The notes beneath the pieces were generated by a model. That model was not told the DNA's origin and did not search any database. It worked only from the letters and a program-made list of their open reading frames with translations. A stretch of 64,000 bases of DNA, taken from positions 5,642,001 to 5,706,000 of the forward strand of contig NZ_JAFIBW010000001.1 of NCBI RefSeq assembly GCF_017833295.1, read 5' to 3'. The translations under genes were made by a program, and so were the position numbers. Source of the DNA: Methylobacterium sp. PvR107. Its GTDB lineage: Bacteria; Pseudomonadota; Alphaproteobacteria; Rhizobiales; Beijerinckiaceae. Each line of letters begins with the position of its first letter. Position 1 is the first letter of the stretch. Positions 43,921 to 51,722 of this stretch are shown piece after piece.

Positions 43921-44112
43921 CGCCGACGTCGGCGCCAAGTTGGCGGTCACGTTTCTCGTCAAGTTGGCGACTTACAGGAGTGGTCAAGTTGGCCACTCCA
44001 CGGGCTGCAGGCGCAAAGTTTGCGTCTGCAGCCCGCGCAAGCGCAAACTTTGCGGTCGCGTTCGATCAAGCGGCCAAGTTGGCCACATGAACCGTGTCGC
44101 CAAGTTGGCGAC
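43921..44112. repeat. Array of seven regularly spaced palindromes, core CAA-G/C-TTG
   Basis: Palindromes are centred at 43939, 43963, 43988, 44018, 44048, 44078 and 44104, i.e. 24-30 bp apart. Examples are CGCCAA-G-TTGGCG (43933-43945), CGCAAA-C-TTTGCG (44042-44054), GGCCAA-G-TTGGCC (44072-44084) and a perfect 17-mer at 44096-44112. The 44018 unit is a 35-bp palindrome (44001-44035) with one mismatch. A 14-bp palindrome (43921-43934) overlaps the first unit. The array starts 20 bp after the tape-measure remnant. It looks like a multi-site target for a dimeric protein. Confidence 0.8.
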
Positions 44113-44164
44113 TTGGTCGGCCGAGTCTCGTCGGCTTGGTGAGGGCCAGCTCAAAGCTGAGGCG

Positions 44165-44329
44165 TCAGTCCAACGCTGCCATCAACGTAGGTTCGGCGCT
44201 TTGCTCCACCTGATAGGACATCGCGATGTTCGCTCCGTGGCTGATGAGCTGAGCCTGGCCGAGCAGCATCATCAGAGCGAACAAGCCCCAGATTGCGACG
44301 AATTTAATTGGAGGGCCGTCGTTGATCAT
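44165..44329 (-). CDS. Small single-helix membrane protein
   Basis: A 54-residue protein from ATG 44329, set by GAGGAG upstream. One membrane helix (PPIKFVAIWGLFALMMLLGQ) and a short polar tail. Family unknown. Confidence 0.6.
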   Translation of the reverse strand: MINDGPPIKFVAIWGLFALMMLLGQAQLISHGANIAMSYQVEQSAEPTLMAALD

Positions 44330-44557
44330 TTTCGTCGCTCCTCTGTGGCGAGCAGAGAAAACTGTAATCTCGGAAGCGCAACCGAGCCTCCCCCAAACAG
44401 GGTAGACGCAGTGGAAGCCTGGATCTTCGCGGCTGGTATATTGAATGTCCCAGAGCGAAAACTGTGTAGTCTGCGAGATTATCAAATTTCCGTGAAACGG
44501 CCGCCTGCGCTTTTCCGGAAATCCCTCACGAACACCGCTCGGGTATCCTCCGCGGAC

Positions 44558-44728
44558 CTACCCCTTCGCGACACACACCGTGACTGCGGTAGCGCCCGCT
44601 AAGGGGCGGCCGGTGTCGGCAATCGCCTTCGCTGCCGCTTGGCATGCTTCCTTGGTGGTGAACTCGACGGATCCAACCGACGCGCCTGATCCGGATCCGG
44701 CCAGCATGATGATGAGCACGTAGACCAA
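44558..44728 (-). CDS. Small membrane or exported protein, TTG start
   Basis: A 56-residue protein; TTG 44728 follows a strong GAGGAGG site by five bases. It reads LVYVLIIMLAGSGSGASVGS, then VEFTTKEACQAAAKAIADTG and a Cys-containing end (AVTVCVAKG). The short hydrophobic start could be a signal or anchor. Confidence 0.55.
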   Translation of the reverse strand: MVYVLIIMLAGSGSGASVGSVEFTTKEACQAAAKAIADTGRPLAGATAVTVCVAKG

Positions 44729-44812
44729 CGCAGCCTCCTCGGTTCGAGGTTGTCACCTAGCCAAAGAACGCTGCTCGCGCATCCGGTGTGGGCGGCAGGT
44801 CGCGCGGTGGAG

Positions 44813-44944
44813 CTACGCAATCCAGCCGAGCACCGCCACCAAGTGATCAGCTTGGGCTCGGGTCAGGCCAGAAGCGATAGCGGCGCCGTTGCGACAGACC
44901 GCATAGGTCCCGTCAGCGGACAGGCGGATTTTGATGGAGGCCAT
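44813..44944 (-). CDS. 43-residue protein of unknown function
   Basis: ATG 44944 opens ASIKIRLSADGTYAVCRNGA, AIASGLTRAQADHLVAVLGW with a strand-strand-helix pattern typical of small phage or island proteins. The ribosome site is weak. Support is composition only. Confidence 0.45.
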   Translation of the reverse strand: MASIKIRLSADGTYAVCRNGAAIASGLTRAQADHLVAVLGWIA

Positions 44945-45202
44945 GGAGCAAATTCCGCGACTGTATCGCGGCTGATGTCGAAGGCTCAGGACGAGCGGGC
45001 AGGGATGTGGTCCCGTCTTCGAAGGAATGAAATGCGGCGGACAGCCTCAGCGTCGGGGTAGTCCGCTCAGTTCTGAGCAAAACCTGACGAACGCCGCTCA
45101 CGCATCCGGTGCGAGTGGCAGATCACGATAGCGTGAAGGTCTCTGTTACCCAACACGTTACCCAGAAGCTTTTTGGAGAGCCCGAAAACCGAGCTAAGTG
45201 AC

Positions 45203-45277
45203 TGGTGCTGCGAGAGAGGATTGAACTCTCGACCTCTTCATTACCAATGAAGTGCTCTACCACTGAGCTACCGCAGC
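45203..45277 (-). tRNA. tRNA-Thr(GGU)
   Basis: A complete 75-nt cloverleaf with encoded CCA. The acceptor stem is GCTGCGG paired with TCGCAGC; D-loop AGTGGTA; anticodon stem CTTCA/TGAAG with loop TTGGTAA, so anticodon GGT (RNA GGU), reading ACC/ACU threonine codons; T-arm GAGAG-TTCAATC-CTCTC. Its 3' 41 nt are duplicated at 39329-39369, marking it as an integration target. Confidence 0.95.
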
Positions 45278-45378
45278 AGGTGACCGAGGCGCCCCGCGAG
45301 GGGCGTGTCCGTCCGGCCGAGTGGGGCCATAACGGATCGCCGACGGGTTGGCAACGCCGTGTTGCGCATCCGCGCGCT

Positions 45379-45810
45379 TTACGTGCGGCACGCAGCCCGG
45401 ATGATGGCGGCGAGCCCCGGCTCTGACACGGCCTCGGCCGCCTCCGCGGGCGTGAACCAGCGCAGCTCCCGCTGATGCTCCTCGGGAAAATGCTTGAGCT
45501 GCTTGCGCACCTTGAGCGGGAACACCTTCACCTGGCACAGGACCGCGTCGAGGTTCTTCAGCCGCTTCTGATAGAGGTAGTGGCCGATCGGCCGCTTGCC
45601 GACCGCGCCGCGCAGGCCCGCTTCCTCGTAGGCTTCGCGGGCGGCGGCCTGGAACGGCTTGCGGCCCTTCATGGGCCAGCCCTTCGGGATGACCCAGCGG
45701 CGGCTCTCCCGCGAGGTCACGAGCAGGATCTTGGGCTTCCCGTCCCGCCCAAGCCGGAACGGCAGGGCGCCGACCTGCCGCCGGGGCTCGTTGTCGTCGT
45801 CGAGGACCAT
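45379..45810 (-). CDS. Nudix hydrolase (diphosphoinositol-polyphosphate-hydrolase-like group)
   Basis: A 143-residue protein; ATG 45810 precedes the domain start (EPRRQVGALPFRLGRDGKPK). The Nudix box is GWPMKGRKPFQAAAREAYEE then AGL; Arg stands at the first Glu position of the consensus, as in the GWPMKG-type alphaproteobacterial group, while the metal-binding REAYEEAG is intact. VTSRESRRWVIPKGWP is typical of DIPP-like members. It cleaves a nucleoside or inositol diphosphate, substrate unknown. It is the first core gene beyond the tRNA-Thr island. Confidence 0.85.
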   Translation of the reverse strand: MVLDDDNEPRRQVGALPFRLGRDGKPKILLVTSRESRRWVIPKGWPMKGRKPFQAAAREAYEEAGLRGAVGKRPIGHYLYQKRLKNLDAVLCQVKVFPLKVRKQLKHFPEEHQRELRWFTPAEAAEAVSEPGLAAIIRAACRT

Positions 45811-46027
45811 CACGACCAGGGCACGCAGCGCGGATTCCGCGCCGAATCCGACCGGGGCGGGGACGTGTCCGGGGCGGGTACGGTGCGGCAGATGATCGGG
45901 CCCTCGGTCGGTGACGCTACGCACAAGCTACACGGTACAGGGGGTCCGGCAACTCATAGTGGCAAAACCGACGCCACGAACCTCTGTTCGCGCGTCGCGG
46001 CAGCACCCCGCGCGCCGGACAGGCCGG

Positions 46028-47587
46028 TCACCCGGTCCTGCGCACGGCGCTTTCAGGCCCGGCGGCCGGCAACGCGACCGCCGCCATGCCGGCCGAAACG
46101 GGGTCGGGTCCGTCAGCCTTGTCCCCGCTTGCCGGGGCCGGCATGAGGGTCGGCAGCGGGCCTGCCGCCTTCGATCCGGACGCATCCTGGCCCGTCACGC
46201 CCGCGCGCGGCAGGATCGGGCCGTCACTGGGAGTGGCCGGCGCCAGGACAGGCGCGGCGGGCTTGGATTCCGGCTCCGGCTCCACGGCGGGCGCGGCAAC
46301 CAGGGTGTTCGGCGGCTCGCGCCACGCGAAAGCGTCGAGACGTCCGGTGGCCGGCGAGACGGGGGCCCAGGTGTCGGAGGCGACGCCATCGGCAATCCAG
46401 ACGGGATCGCGCGGCGCCCGGGCAGCGCGGGCGAGCCACTCGCGGGCCTGGCCGGAGGCGGCGCCGTGCTCGGCCTCCTCGATGGCCGCCATCATCAGGC
46501 AGGCGCGCACGGTCGGTCGATCGGCAAGAAGCGGCTTCGCGGCCTCCCGGGCGCGACCGTAATCCCGCGCGTCGAGGGCGGCCTGCGCGACGGCGAGCCG
46601 CGCCTCCGGATCCCAGGAGGACAGCTTGGCCAGGGTCTCGGCCCGGGCGAGGCGGTCGCGGACCGAATCGCCGGACCGGAGGCCGAGATAGACCTTTGCG
46701 AGATCGGGATGCGGGTTGGCCTTCCAGGCCGCCTCGACGATGCGGGCGGCCTTCTTAAGGTCGCCCCGGCGGGCGAGGAGCCGGCCGGCGATGCAGGCGG
46801 CCGGAACGAGGTCGGGTGCGAGCTTGACGGCCTGCAGCACGCGCTCGGCGGCCAGTTCCGGCTCGCCGGCCTCGCGCTCGCCCGCGACGGCCGTGAGGAG
46901 GACGGCCCTCTGACGGCGGGCACTCGCCTTGTCGATCAGGCCCAGGGAGGAGCGCCGCTCGATGGTCTCCAGAGCCGCGGCCCAATCGCCGTCCGCGCTC
47001 TGCGCCTCGAGCAGCGCCTCGTTGGCCCAGGTGACGCTCGGGGCGAGGCGCGCGGCCTCCGTGGCGTAGGCGCGGGCGGCGATCTCGTCCTCCCGGCGCC
47101 TTGCCTCGACGAACAGCCCGCGCAGGCCCAGCACCCGCGTCTCCGGATCGTCGACCATGCGCTGGAAGGCGCTCTCGGCGGCATCCCGATCACCGGAGAT
47201 CTGCGCGGCCTGTGCCTTGAGCAGCAGGGTCAGCGGCTCGGTGCCGAGGAGTCGCTCGGCATCGCCCGCGTAGCGGCGCGCCGCCAGGGGATCGCCCGAG
47301 CCGACCGCCACCATGCCGCGTGAGAGGGCCGAGAGGCCCTTGGCCCGGCGCCGCTCCGCGGAGCCCCGGACCAGGGACTCGGGCAGGCCGATCACGCCGC
47401 GCACGATCGCCCAGAGCAGGCCGAGGACGAGCGCGGCCGCGATCACGCCGACGAGGGCGACCGCCAGGCTGGTACCAATCTGGTAGCCGTTCCAGACGAC
47501 GGTGACGGTACCGGGCCTGTCGGCGATCCAGACCGCGCCGAAGGCGGCGAGTGCGAGCAGGGCCAGGAAGGCGAGGGCGCGCCACAT
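46028..47587 (-). CDS. hemY: HemY N-terminal-domain protein (haem biosynthesis-associated)
   Basis: A 519-residue inner-membrane protein. Two membrane helices (~5-24 and 42-66) with a short basic cytoplasmic link (ESLVRGSAERRRAKGLSALS) are followed by TPR-like helical repeats (~90-400) and a disordered Pro/Ala-rich tail. This is the HemY_N architecture, a protein found with hemC/hemD whose exact role is undefined and which is not the Gram-positive HemY oxidase. ATG 47587 follows AGGAGACTTTG. It lies at the end of a hemD - mitofilin - hemY run. Confidence 0.85.
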   Translation of the reverse strand: MWRALAFLALLALAAFGAVWIADRPGTVTVVWNGYQIGTSLAVALVGVIAAALVLGLLWAIVRGVIGLPESLVRGSAERRRAKGLSALSRGMVAVGSGDPLAARRYAGDAERLLGTEPLTLLLKAQAAQISGDRDAAESAFQRMVDDPETRVLGLRGLFVEARRREDEIAARAYATEAARLAPSVTWANEALLEAQSADGDWAAALETIERRSSLGLIDKASARRQRAVLLTAVAGEREAGEPELAAERVLQAVKLAPDLVPAACIAGRLLARRGDLKKAARIVEAAWKANPHPDLAKVYLGLRSGDSVRDRLARAETLAKLSSWDPEARLAVAQAALDARDYGRAREAAKPLLADRPTVRACLMMAAIEEAEHGAASGQAREWLARAARAPRDPVWIADGVASDTWAPVSPATGRLDAFAWREPPNTLVAAPAVEPEPESKPAAPVLAPATPSDGPILPRAGVTGQDASGSKAAGPLPTLMPAPASGDKADGPDPVSAGMAAVALPAAGPESAVRRTG

Positions 47588-47712
47588 GGGGTCAAAGTCT
47601 CCTCTCGACGGCCGCCTGGCGGCCGCCGCTGGGTGCGGGAGAGGCGGGGCACCTGCGCGCCCGCCCGGAGAGAGTGCAGCCGCGCTTTGCGCGGTTCGGG
47701 ACCGTCACGATC

Positions 47713-49959
47713 CTATCGCCCCGGTGCCGCGGCGGGCGTGGCCGGAGCCGCCGCGTTGCCGGTCGGCAGGGCCTTGAAGGCGGTATCCAGCAGCGTCCGC
47801 GCGGCCGTCTCGGCGGCCGCCCGCGCCTTCAGCTTGGCGCCGAAATCGCCCGCCTCGTCCTGCGCCGCAGCCGGCAGGGCCGCGAACGCCGCGTCGGCCG
47901 CCGGCAGATCCCCACGGTCGAGGGCGGCCTGAACCTTGGCTTCCGGATCGTCGGAAGCCTCGGGGGCCGGCGCGTCGACCTTGCGCACCTGCACGATGCC
48001 GTCGGCCATGCTCAGGAGCTTGGAGCGGAAATCGCCGGTCTCGGCCGCGCTCCTGGCCCGCTGCGCCCGGCTCTTGGCGGCGATCCGCTCGGCGATCGGG
48101 CGGAAGCCGTCGGCGAGCTGGCCGGCCGTGGGGGCGCCCGAGGCCGCGAAGGGCGCGAGCGCCTTCGCCTGCGCCTCGGTCGCCGGATCGAGCTTGCGCA
48201 GGGTGGCCAGCGGCTCGGCATAGGGCATCCCGGATTCCAGGGCGGATACCACGCGATCGGCCGCGACCACCCGCAGCGCGGCCTGGACGGTCCCGACCTC
48301 GGCGCGCTGGGCGACGCTCTTGTCGAGCGCGGCGATCTGATCGGCCTGCTCCTGCAGACGCCGGTCGATCGCCTTCGCGGCCTCGGCGACCTGGGCCTGT
48401 CCGGCCTCGGCGGCCGTGCGGCTCGCCTGTGTAGCGGCCTGAACCGATTCGGTGGCGGCCTTCACCCGCGCGTCGAGATTCTGCTGGAGCGCGTCGAGCC
48501 GCTGACCGAGGGCGGCGTCGGCTTCGGCATTCGCCTTCGTCTTCTGCTCCACCTCGCTCTGCAGTGCGGCGACCTTCTTGGACGCGTCTTCCGCCGCCGT
48601 CTTGTTCGCGCCGTTCTCCTCCAGGGCTTTCAGGCGCGCATCGAGGTCGGCGACCTGTTTGGTGGTGTCCTGGAGCGCGTTGAGCTTGGTCCCCGCCGGC
48701 TGGTCGCGGCCCGGCTCCTGGCCGGGCTCCTCCTGAAGCGCGGCCACGCGCTGGTCCAGGCTGTCGAGGCGCGCCACGAGATCGGCCGGCACGGACGACG
48801 CCGGGCCTGACACTTGACCAGCCGCTTGCCCGTCCGTGGTAGCCGCGGCCGGAGCCGGGGCACCGGACGCCTTGTCGAGCGCCTGCTTGGCGGTCGACTC
48901 GGCGGAGGCGACCCGATTGTCGAGGGCCGCCAGGGCGTCTCGCGGCGCAAGCCCGTCGAGGCGCTTGTCGAGGGAGGCGAGCTGGCTGGACAACCTCTGG
49001 TCGAGGGCGTTCAAGCGCGGATCAGGCCCGATTCCGGCCTTCTCGGCCCCGAACAGAAGGCCCGCCCCGATCACGCCGCCGAGCAGTCCCGCGGCGGCGA
49101 TCGACCCGAACCCGGCCCGGGCGCGGGTCGCGGGTGGGGTTACCGGCGGGGTCGTGGCCTTCGGCGCAACGGCGGGAATCGGTCCCTTCGGCGGCTCTCC
49201 GGCCGCATCCTTCACGCCGTCCTTCGGCGGCTCCTTGCCGGTGGACGTCGCGTCAGGGACGCGCTTGGCCTTCAGGTCGATGATCGGCCCGGCCGTCACG
49301 GCACTCGCGGCCGCAGCGGCCCCGGCCGCAGGTCCACCCGGCCGGCTGCCGGGCTGCGGGCCGGAACCGGGCTGGCCAGCCTTCGGCGGCTCGGCCTTGA
49401 TGGCATCCGGCTTCGCGGCGTCGGGCTTGATCGGATCGGGCTTCGCGCCGGTCGCGGCCTTCGCGGCCTCCGAAGCCCCGGAGGCCGGGCTGCCGCCCAT
49501 GGCAGGGTCGATCTTGCCCGGATCGGCCTTGATGGGATCAATCTTGCCCGGCTCCACCTTGATGGCGTCGGGCTTCATGGCCGTAGGCTGAGCGCCGGTG
49601 CTGAACGCCGGCTTCGGCGCGTCCGCGATGACGGTCCCGGAACCCGGCTTGCCGGTCTCGGGCTTCGCCTCGGCCGTGCCGGGCTTGGCGGCCACCACCG
49701 GCTCGGTCGCCGGCTTGGGCGGCGTGCCGGCAGCTGGATTCGGCTTGGCGCCCTCGGACGGCGCGGGTGTCACCGGCTTCCCGCCGGCGGCCGGCGCGGC
49801 CGCGGAGCGGTTGTCGGTCACGGACGGATTGGCCTGACCGGGCTTCGCGGCCGCGGTGTCCGGCTTCCGGCCGCCGGGGCCGGGCTTGTCGGCGTCGCTG
49901 GGCGGTGGCGTCACGGGCAAGTCCTCCAACTCTACGGCGTCGCCGCGCCCCCCTAGCAC
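47713..49959 (-). CDS. Mitofilin-like inner-membrane protein
   Basis: A 748-residue protein. A long Pro/Ala/Lys-rich disordered N-terminus (~1-275) with repeated KPDAIKxEPGKIDPIK-type units precedes one membrane helix (~285-305, FGSIAAAGLLGGVIGAGLLF), a long coiled coil (~315-560) and a helical C-terminal domain (~565-740). It is the alphaproteobacterial counterpart of mitochondrial Mic60, which shapes intracytoplasmic or cristae membranes. GTG 49959 with GGAGG upstream is the start. It lies between hemD and hemY, the usual place in this class. Confidence 0.8.
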   Translation of the reverse strand: MLGGRGDAVELEDLPVTPPPSDADKPGPGGRKPDTAAAKPGQANPSVTDNRSAAAPAAGGKPVTPAPSEGAKPNPAAGTPPKPATEPVVAAKPGTAEAKPETGKPGSGTVIADAPKPAFSTGAQPTAMKPDAIKVEPGKIDPIKADPGKIDPAMGGSPASGASEAAKAATGAKPDPIKPDAAKPDAIKAEPPKAGQPGSGPQPGSRPGGPAAGAAAAASAVTAGPIIDLKAKRVPDATSTGKEPPKDGVKDAAGEPPKGPIPAVAPKATTPPVTPPATRARAGFGSIAAAGLLGGVIGAGLLFGAEKAGIGPDPRLNALDQRLSSQLASLDKRLDGLAPRDALAALDNRVASAESTAKQALDKASGAPAPAAATTDGQAAGQVSGPASSVPADLVARLDSLDQRVAALQEEPGQEPGRDQPAGTKLNALQDTTKQVADLDARLKALEENGANKTAAEDASKKVAALQSEVEQKTKANAEADAALGQRLDALQQNLDARVKAATESVQAATQASRTAAEAGQAQVAEAAKAIDRRLQEQADQIAALDKSVAQRAEVGTVQAALRVVAADRVVSALESGMPYAEPLATLRKLDPATEAQAKALAPFAASGAPTAGQLADGFRPIAERIAAKSRAQRARSAAETGDFRSKLLSMADGIVQVRKVDAPAPEASDDPEAKVQAALDRGDLPAADAAFAALPAAAQDEAGDFGAKLKARAAAETAARTLLDTAFKALPTGNAAAPATPAAAPGR

Positions 49960-50019
49960 CGCGGCAGCCTCCGGCGCGAGGGCGAGATACGGCGGCCTGG
50001 CCTCCCTGTCACCGCACGG

Positions 50020-50727
50020 TCATGTGCGGCTTGGCGTAAGGGCGTCGAGCAAGTCCGATTCACGCGGGCGCGCCGCAACGAAATGGACCGGGACGCCAAT
50101 CGCTTCCAGAGGGGCGGCGACGTCAACCGACAGGCAGTAATGCTTCAGGGCGCGGAAAGCTCCGCCGTGACCTGCAGCATCCGCCAACGCGAGGGCGACG
50201 GCGGCGCTGCGCCGCGAATAGTGGAGGGCGGCGTCGAGCCCGCCGCCGGCGAGAGCGCCGTCGACCGCGTCGGGCAGGGCGGGCAGGGCCTCGGCGGCGT
50301 AGGCCACGACGGTCGCGATCCGGAATCCGGCCGCGATCAGCGTCGCCGCCGGCTCGCGCTTGCGCTCGGCGCCGGCCCTGTGGAGCAGGCGCGCGCCCGG
50401 CGGCAGCAGGCTGGCCGCGAGTGCGGCGAGCCCGGCAGCGTCGCCCGGCCCCGCGCGGACCGGTCCGAGCCCGGCCTCCGCGGCGAGCGCGGCCGTCCGC
50501 GCCCCGACCGCGAAGACCGGCAGACCCCGCAGGGACCCGGCCTCCCGCGGCTCTGGCACCGCGTTGGCGCTGGTCAGGAGCAGCCCGTCGAACGGGCCGT
50601 CGGGCGGGGCGGCACCGGTCGGTCGCACCACCAGCACCGGGGCCACAAGCGGCACGTGGCCGCGCGCCGCCAGTGCCGCGCCGGTCCGCGTCGCACCCGG
50701 CTCGGGCCGCGCCACCCAGATGTGCAA
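50020..50727 (-). CDS. hemD: Uroporphyrinogen-III synthase
   Basis: A 235-residue enzyme that closes hydroxymethylbilane to uroporphyrinogen III, the branch point of haem, B12 and bacteriochlorophyll synthesis. Recognisable parts: N-terminal IWVARPEPGATRTGAALAAR, DGLLLTSANAVPEP, VFAVGARTAALAAEAGLGPV, and C-terminal DAALHYSRRSAAVALALADA. The fold is two Rossmann-like halves; conservation is always low in this family. ATG 50727 is preceded within four bases by the stop of the epimerase gene, so the two are tightly packed. hemC is not adjacent. Confidence 0.85.
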   Translation of the reverse strand: MHIWVARPEPGATRTGAALAARGHVPLVAPVLVVRPTGAAPPDGPFDGLLLTSANAVPEPREAGSLRGLPVFAVGARTAALAAEAGLGPVRAGPGDAAGLAALAASLLPPGARLLHRAGAERKREPAATLIAAGFRIATVVAYAAEALPALPDAVDGALAGGGLDAALHYSRRSAAVALALADAAGHGGAFRALKHYCLSVDVAAPLEAIGVPVHFVAARPRESDLLDALTPSRT

Positions 50728-50730
50728 CGG

Positions 50731-51606
50731 TCAGCCTTCCAGCGTCAGGCGGACGCCGTGGCGCGCCTCGGAATCCGGGGCGAGCAGGCGCTGCGCGTCG
50801 CGCTCCGAGAGGTCCCCGGAAAAGTCGGCCCAGTCAGCGTAGCCCGTCCAGCATTCCAGCGACAGGAACGGCGCCGTCGGCTTGGTCCAGACCGCGAGAT
50901 GCGGGAAGTCCGCCATCTCCATGCGGATCGCCTTGCCGGGCCCGATGAAGCGCATCCGGCGGCTGCGGGCGTTCCGGATCACGAAGGCCTCGGTGAAGAT
51001 CGCCGGGTCGAGGGGCAAGGTATCGCCCGTGAGCGGGATCGGCTGCTCGTCGCGCAGCAACAGGCCGCCGGGGCCGACCTGCGGGGCGAAGGGGCGCTCC
51101 GCCTGCTCGAATTCCACCGCGTAGCCGCCGTCGCGGGCGCGGGTGCCCCCGGCGAAGGGCCACGGAAAGGCCGGATGGAAGCCGAGCGCGTAGGGCAGGG
51201 GCCCGGCGCCGGGATTGCCGACGGTCACGTCGAGGTCGAGGCCGCCCGGCCGCACCCGGGCAGCGACGTCGAGGCGGAAGGCGAACGGGTAGTGCGCCCG
51301 GGTCTCCGGACCGTCGGTCAGGCGCAGGGTCACCGCATCGGCACTCTGCGCGATGACACGGAAAGGAAGGTCGCGGGCGAAGCCGTGCTGGCCCATCGGG
51401 TAGCGCGCGGTGCCGACCGTCACGTGCCCGCCGGCCGAGGCGCCGACCACCGGGAACAGCCAGGGGGCGTGGCGGTTCCAGTGCTCCGGGTCGCCGCTCC
51501 AGAGATACTCGGTCCCGCCGACCCGCCAGGAGACCGGCTCGGCGCCGTGGGTCGAGAGCGCGGCCGTGGTGCCATCCGGGGCGGTCAGGTCGATGCGCGT
51601 GCTCAC
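50731..51606 (-). CDS. Aldose 1-epimerase (galactose mutarotase)-like protein
   Basis: A 291-residue protein of the mutarotase superfamily. GTG 51606 is chosen, with GGAGATTCC upstream; the longer frame includes repeat DNA. Motifs: EYLWSGDPEHWNRHAPWLFP, MGQHGFARDLPFRVIAQ with the conserved His, LGFHPAFPWPFAGG with the second catalytic His, and the C-terminal LECWTGYADW. It interconverts anomers of an aldose or sugar phosphate; the E. coli YeaD-like group is close. Four bases separate its stop from the hemD start. Confidence 0.85.
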   Translation of the reverse strand: MSTRIDLTAPDGTTAALSTHGAEPVSWRVGGTEYLWSGDPEHWNRHAPWLFPVVGASAGGHVTVGTARYPMGQHGFARDLPFRVIAQSADAVTLRLTDGPETRAHYPFAFRLDVAARVRPGGLDLDVTVGNPGAGPLPYALGFHPAFPWPFAGGTRARDGGYAVEFEQAERPFAPQVGPGGLLLRDEQPIPLTGDTLPLDPAIFTEAFVIRNARSRRMRFIGPGKAIRMEMADFPHLAVWTKPTAPFLSLECWTGYADWADFSGDLSERDAQRLLAPDSEARHGVRLTLEG

Positions 51607-51663
51607 AGGAATCTCCCGCTGATCCTCGGAGAGCCGAGGTAACGGATGCGGGGCAGGGGGCAA

Positions 51664-51722
51664 GGGCCGGGCCTCGTTGGGCGGGCCTCATTGGGCCGGG
51701 CCTCATTGGGCCGGGCCTCACG
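51664..51722. repeat. Short tandem repeat GGGCCGGGCCTCATT
   Basis: About four copies of a 14-16 bp unit with one variant each, between the epimerase and ABC genes. It overlaps the last codons of the ABC transporter gene. Confidence 0.7.

Noticed and set aside
43921..44112. CRISPR array
   Set aside because: Units are palindromes with different arms and centres, spacings are too short for spacers, and no cas gene is present.
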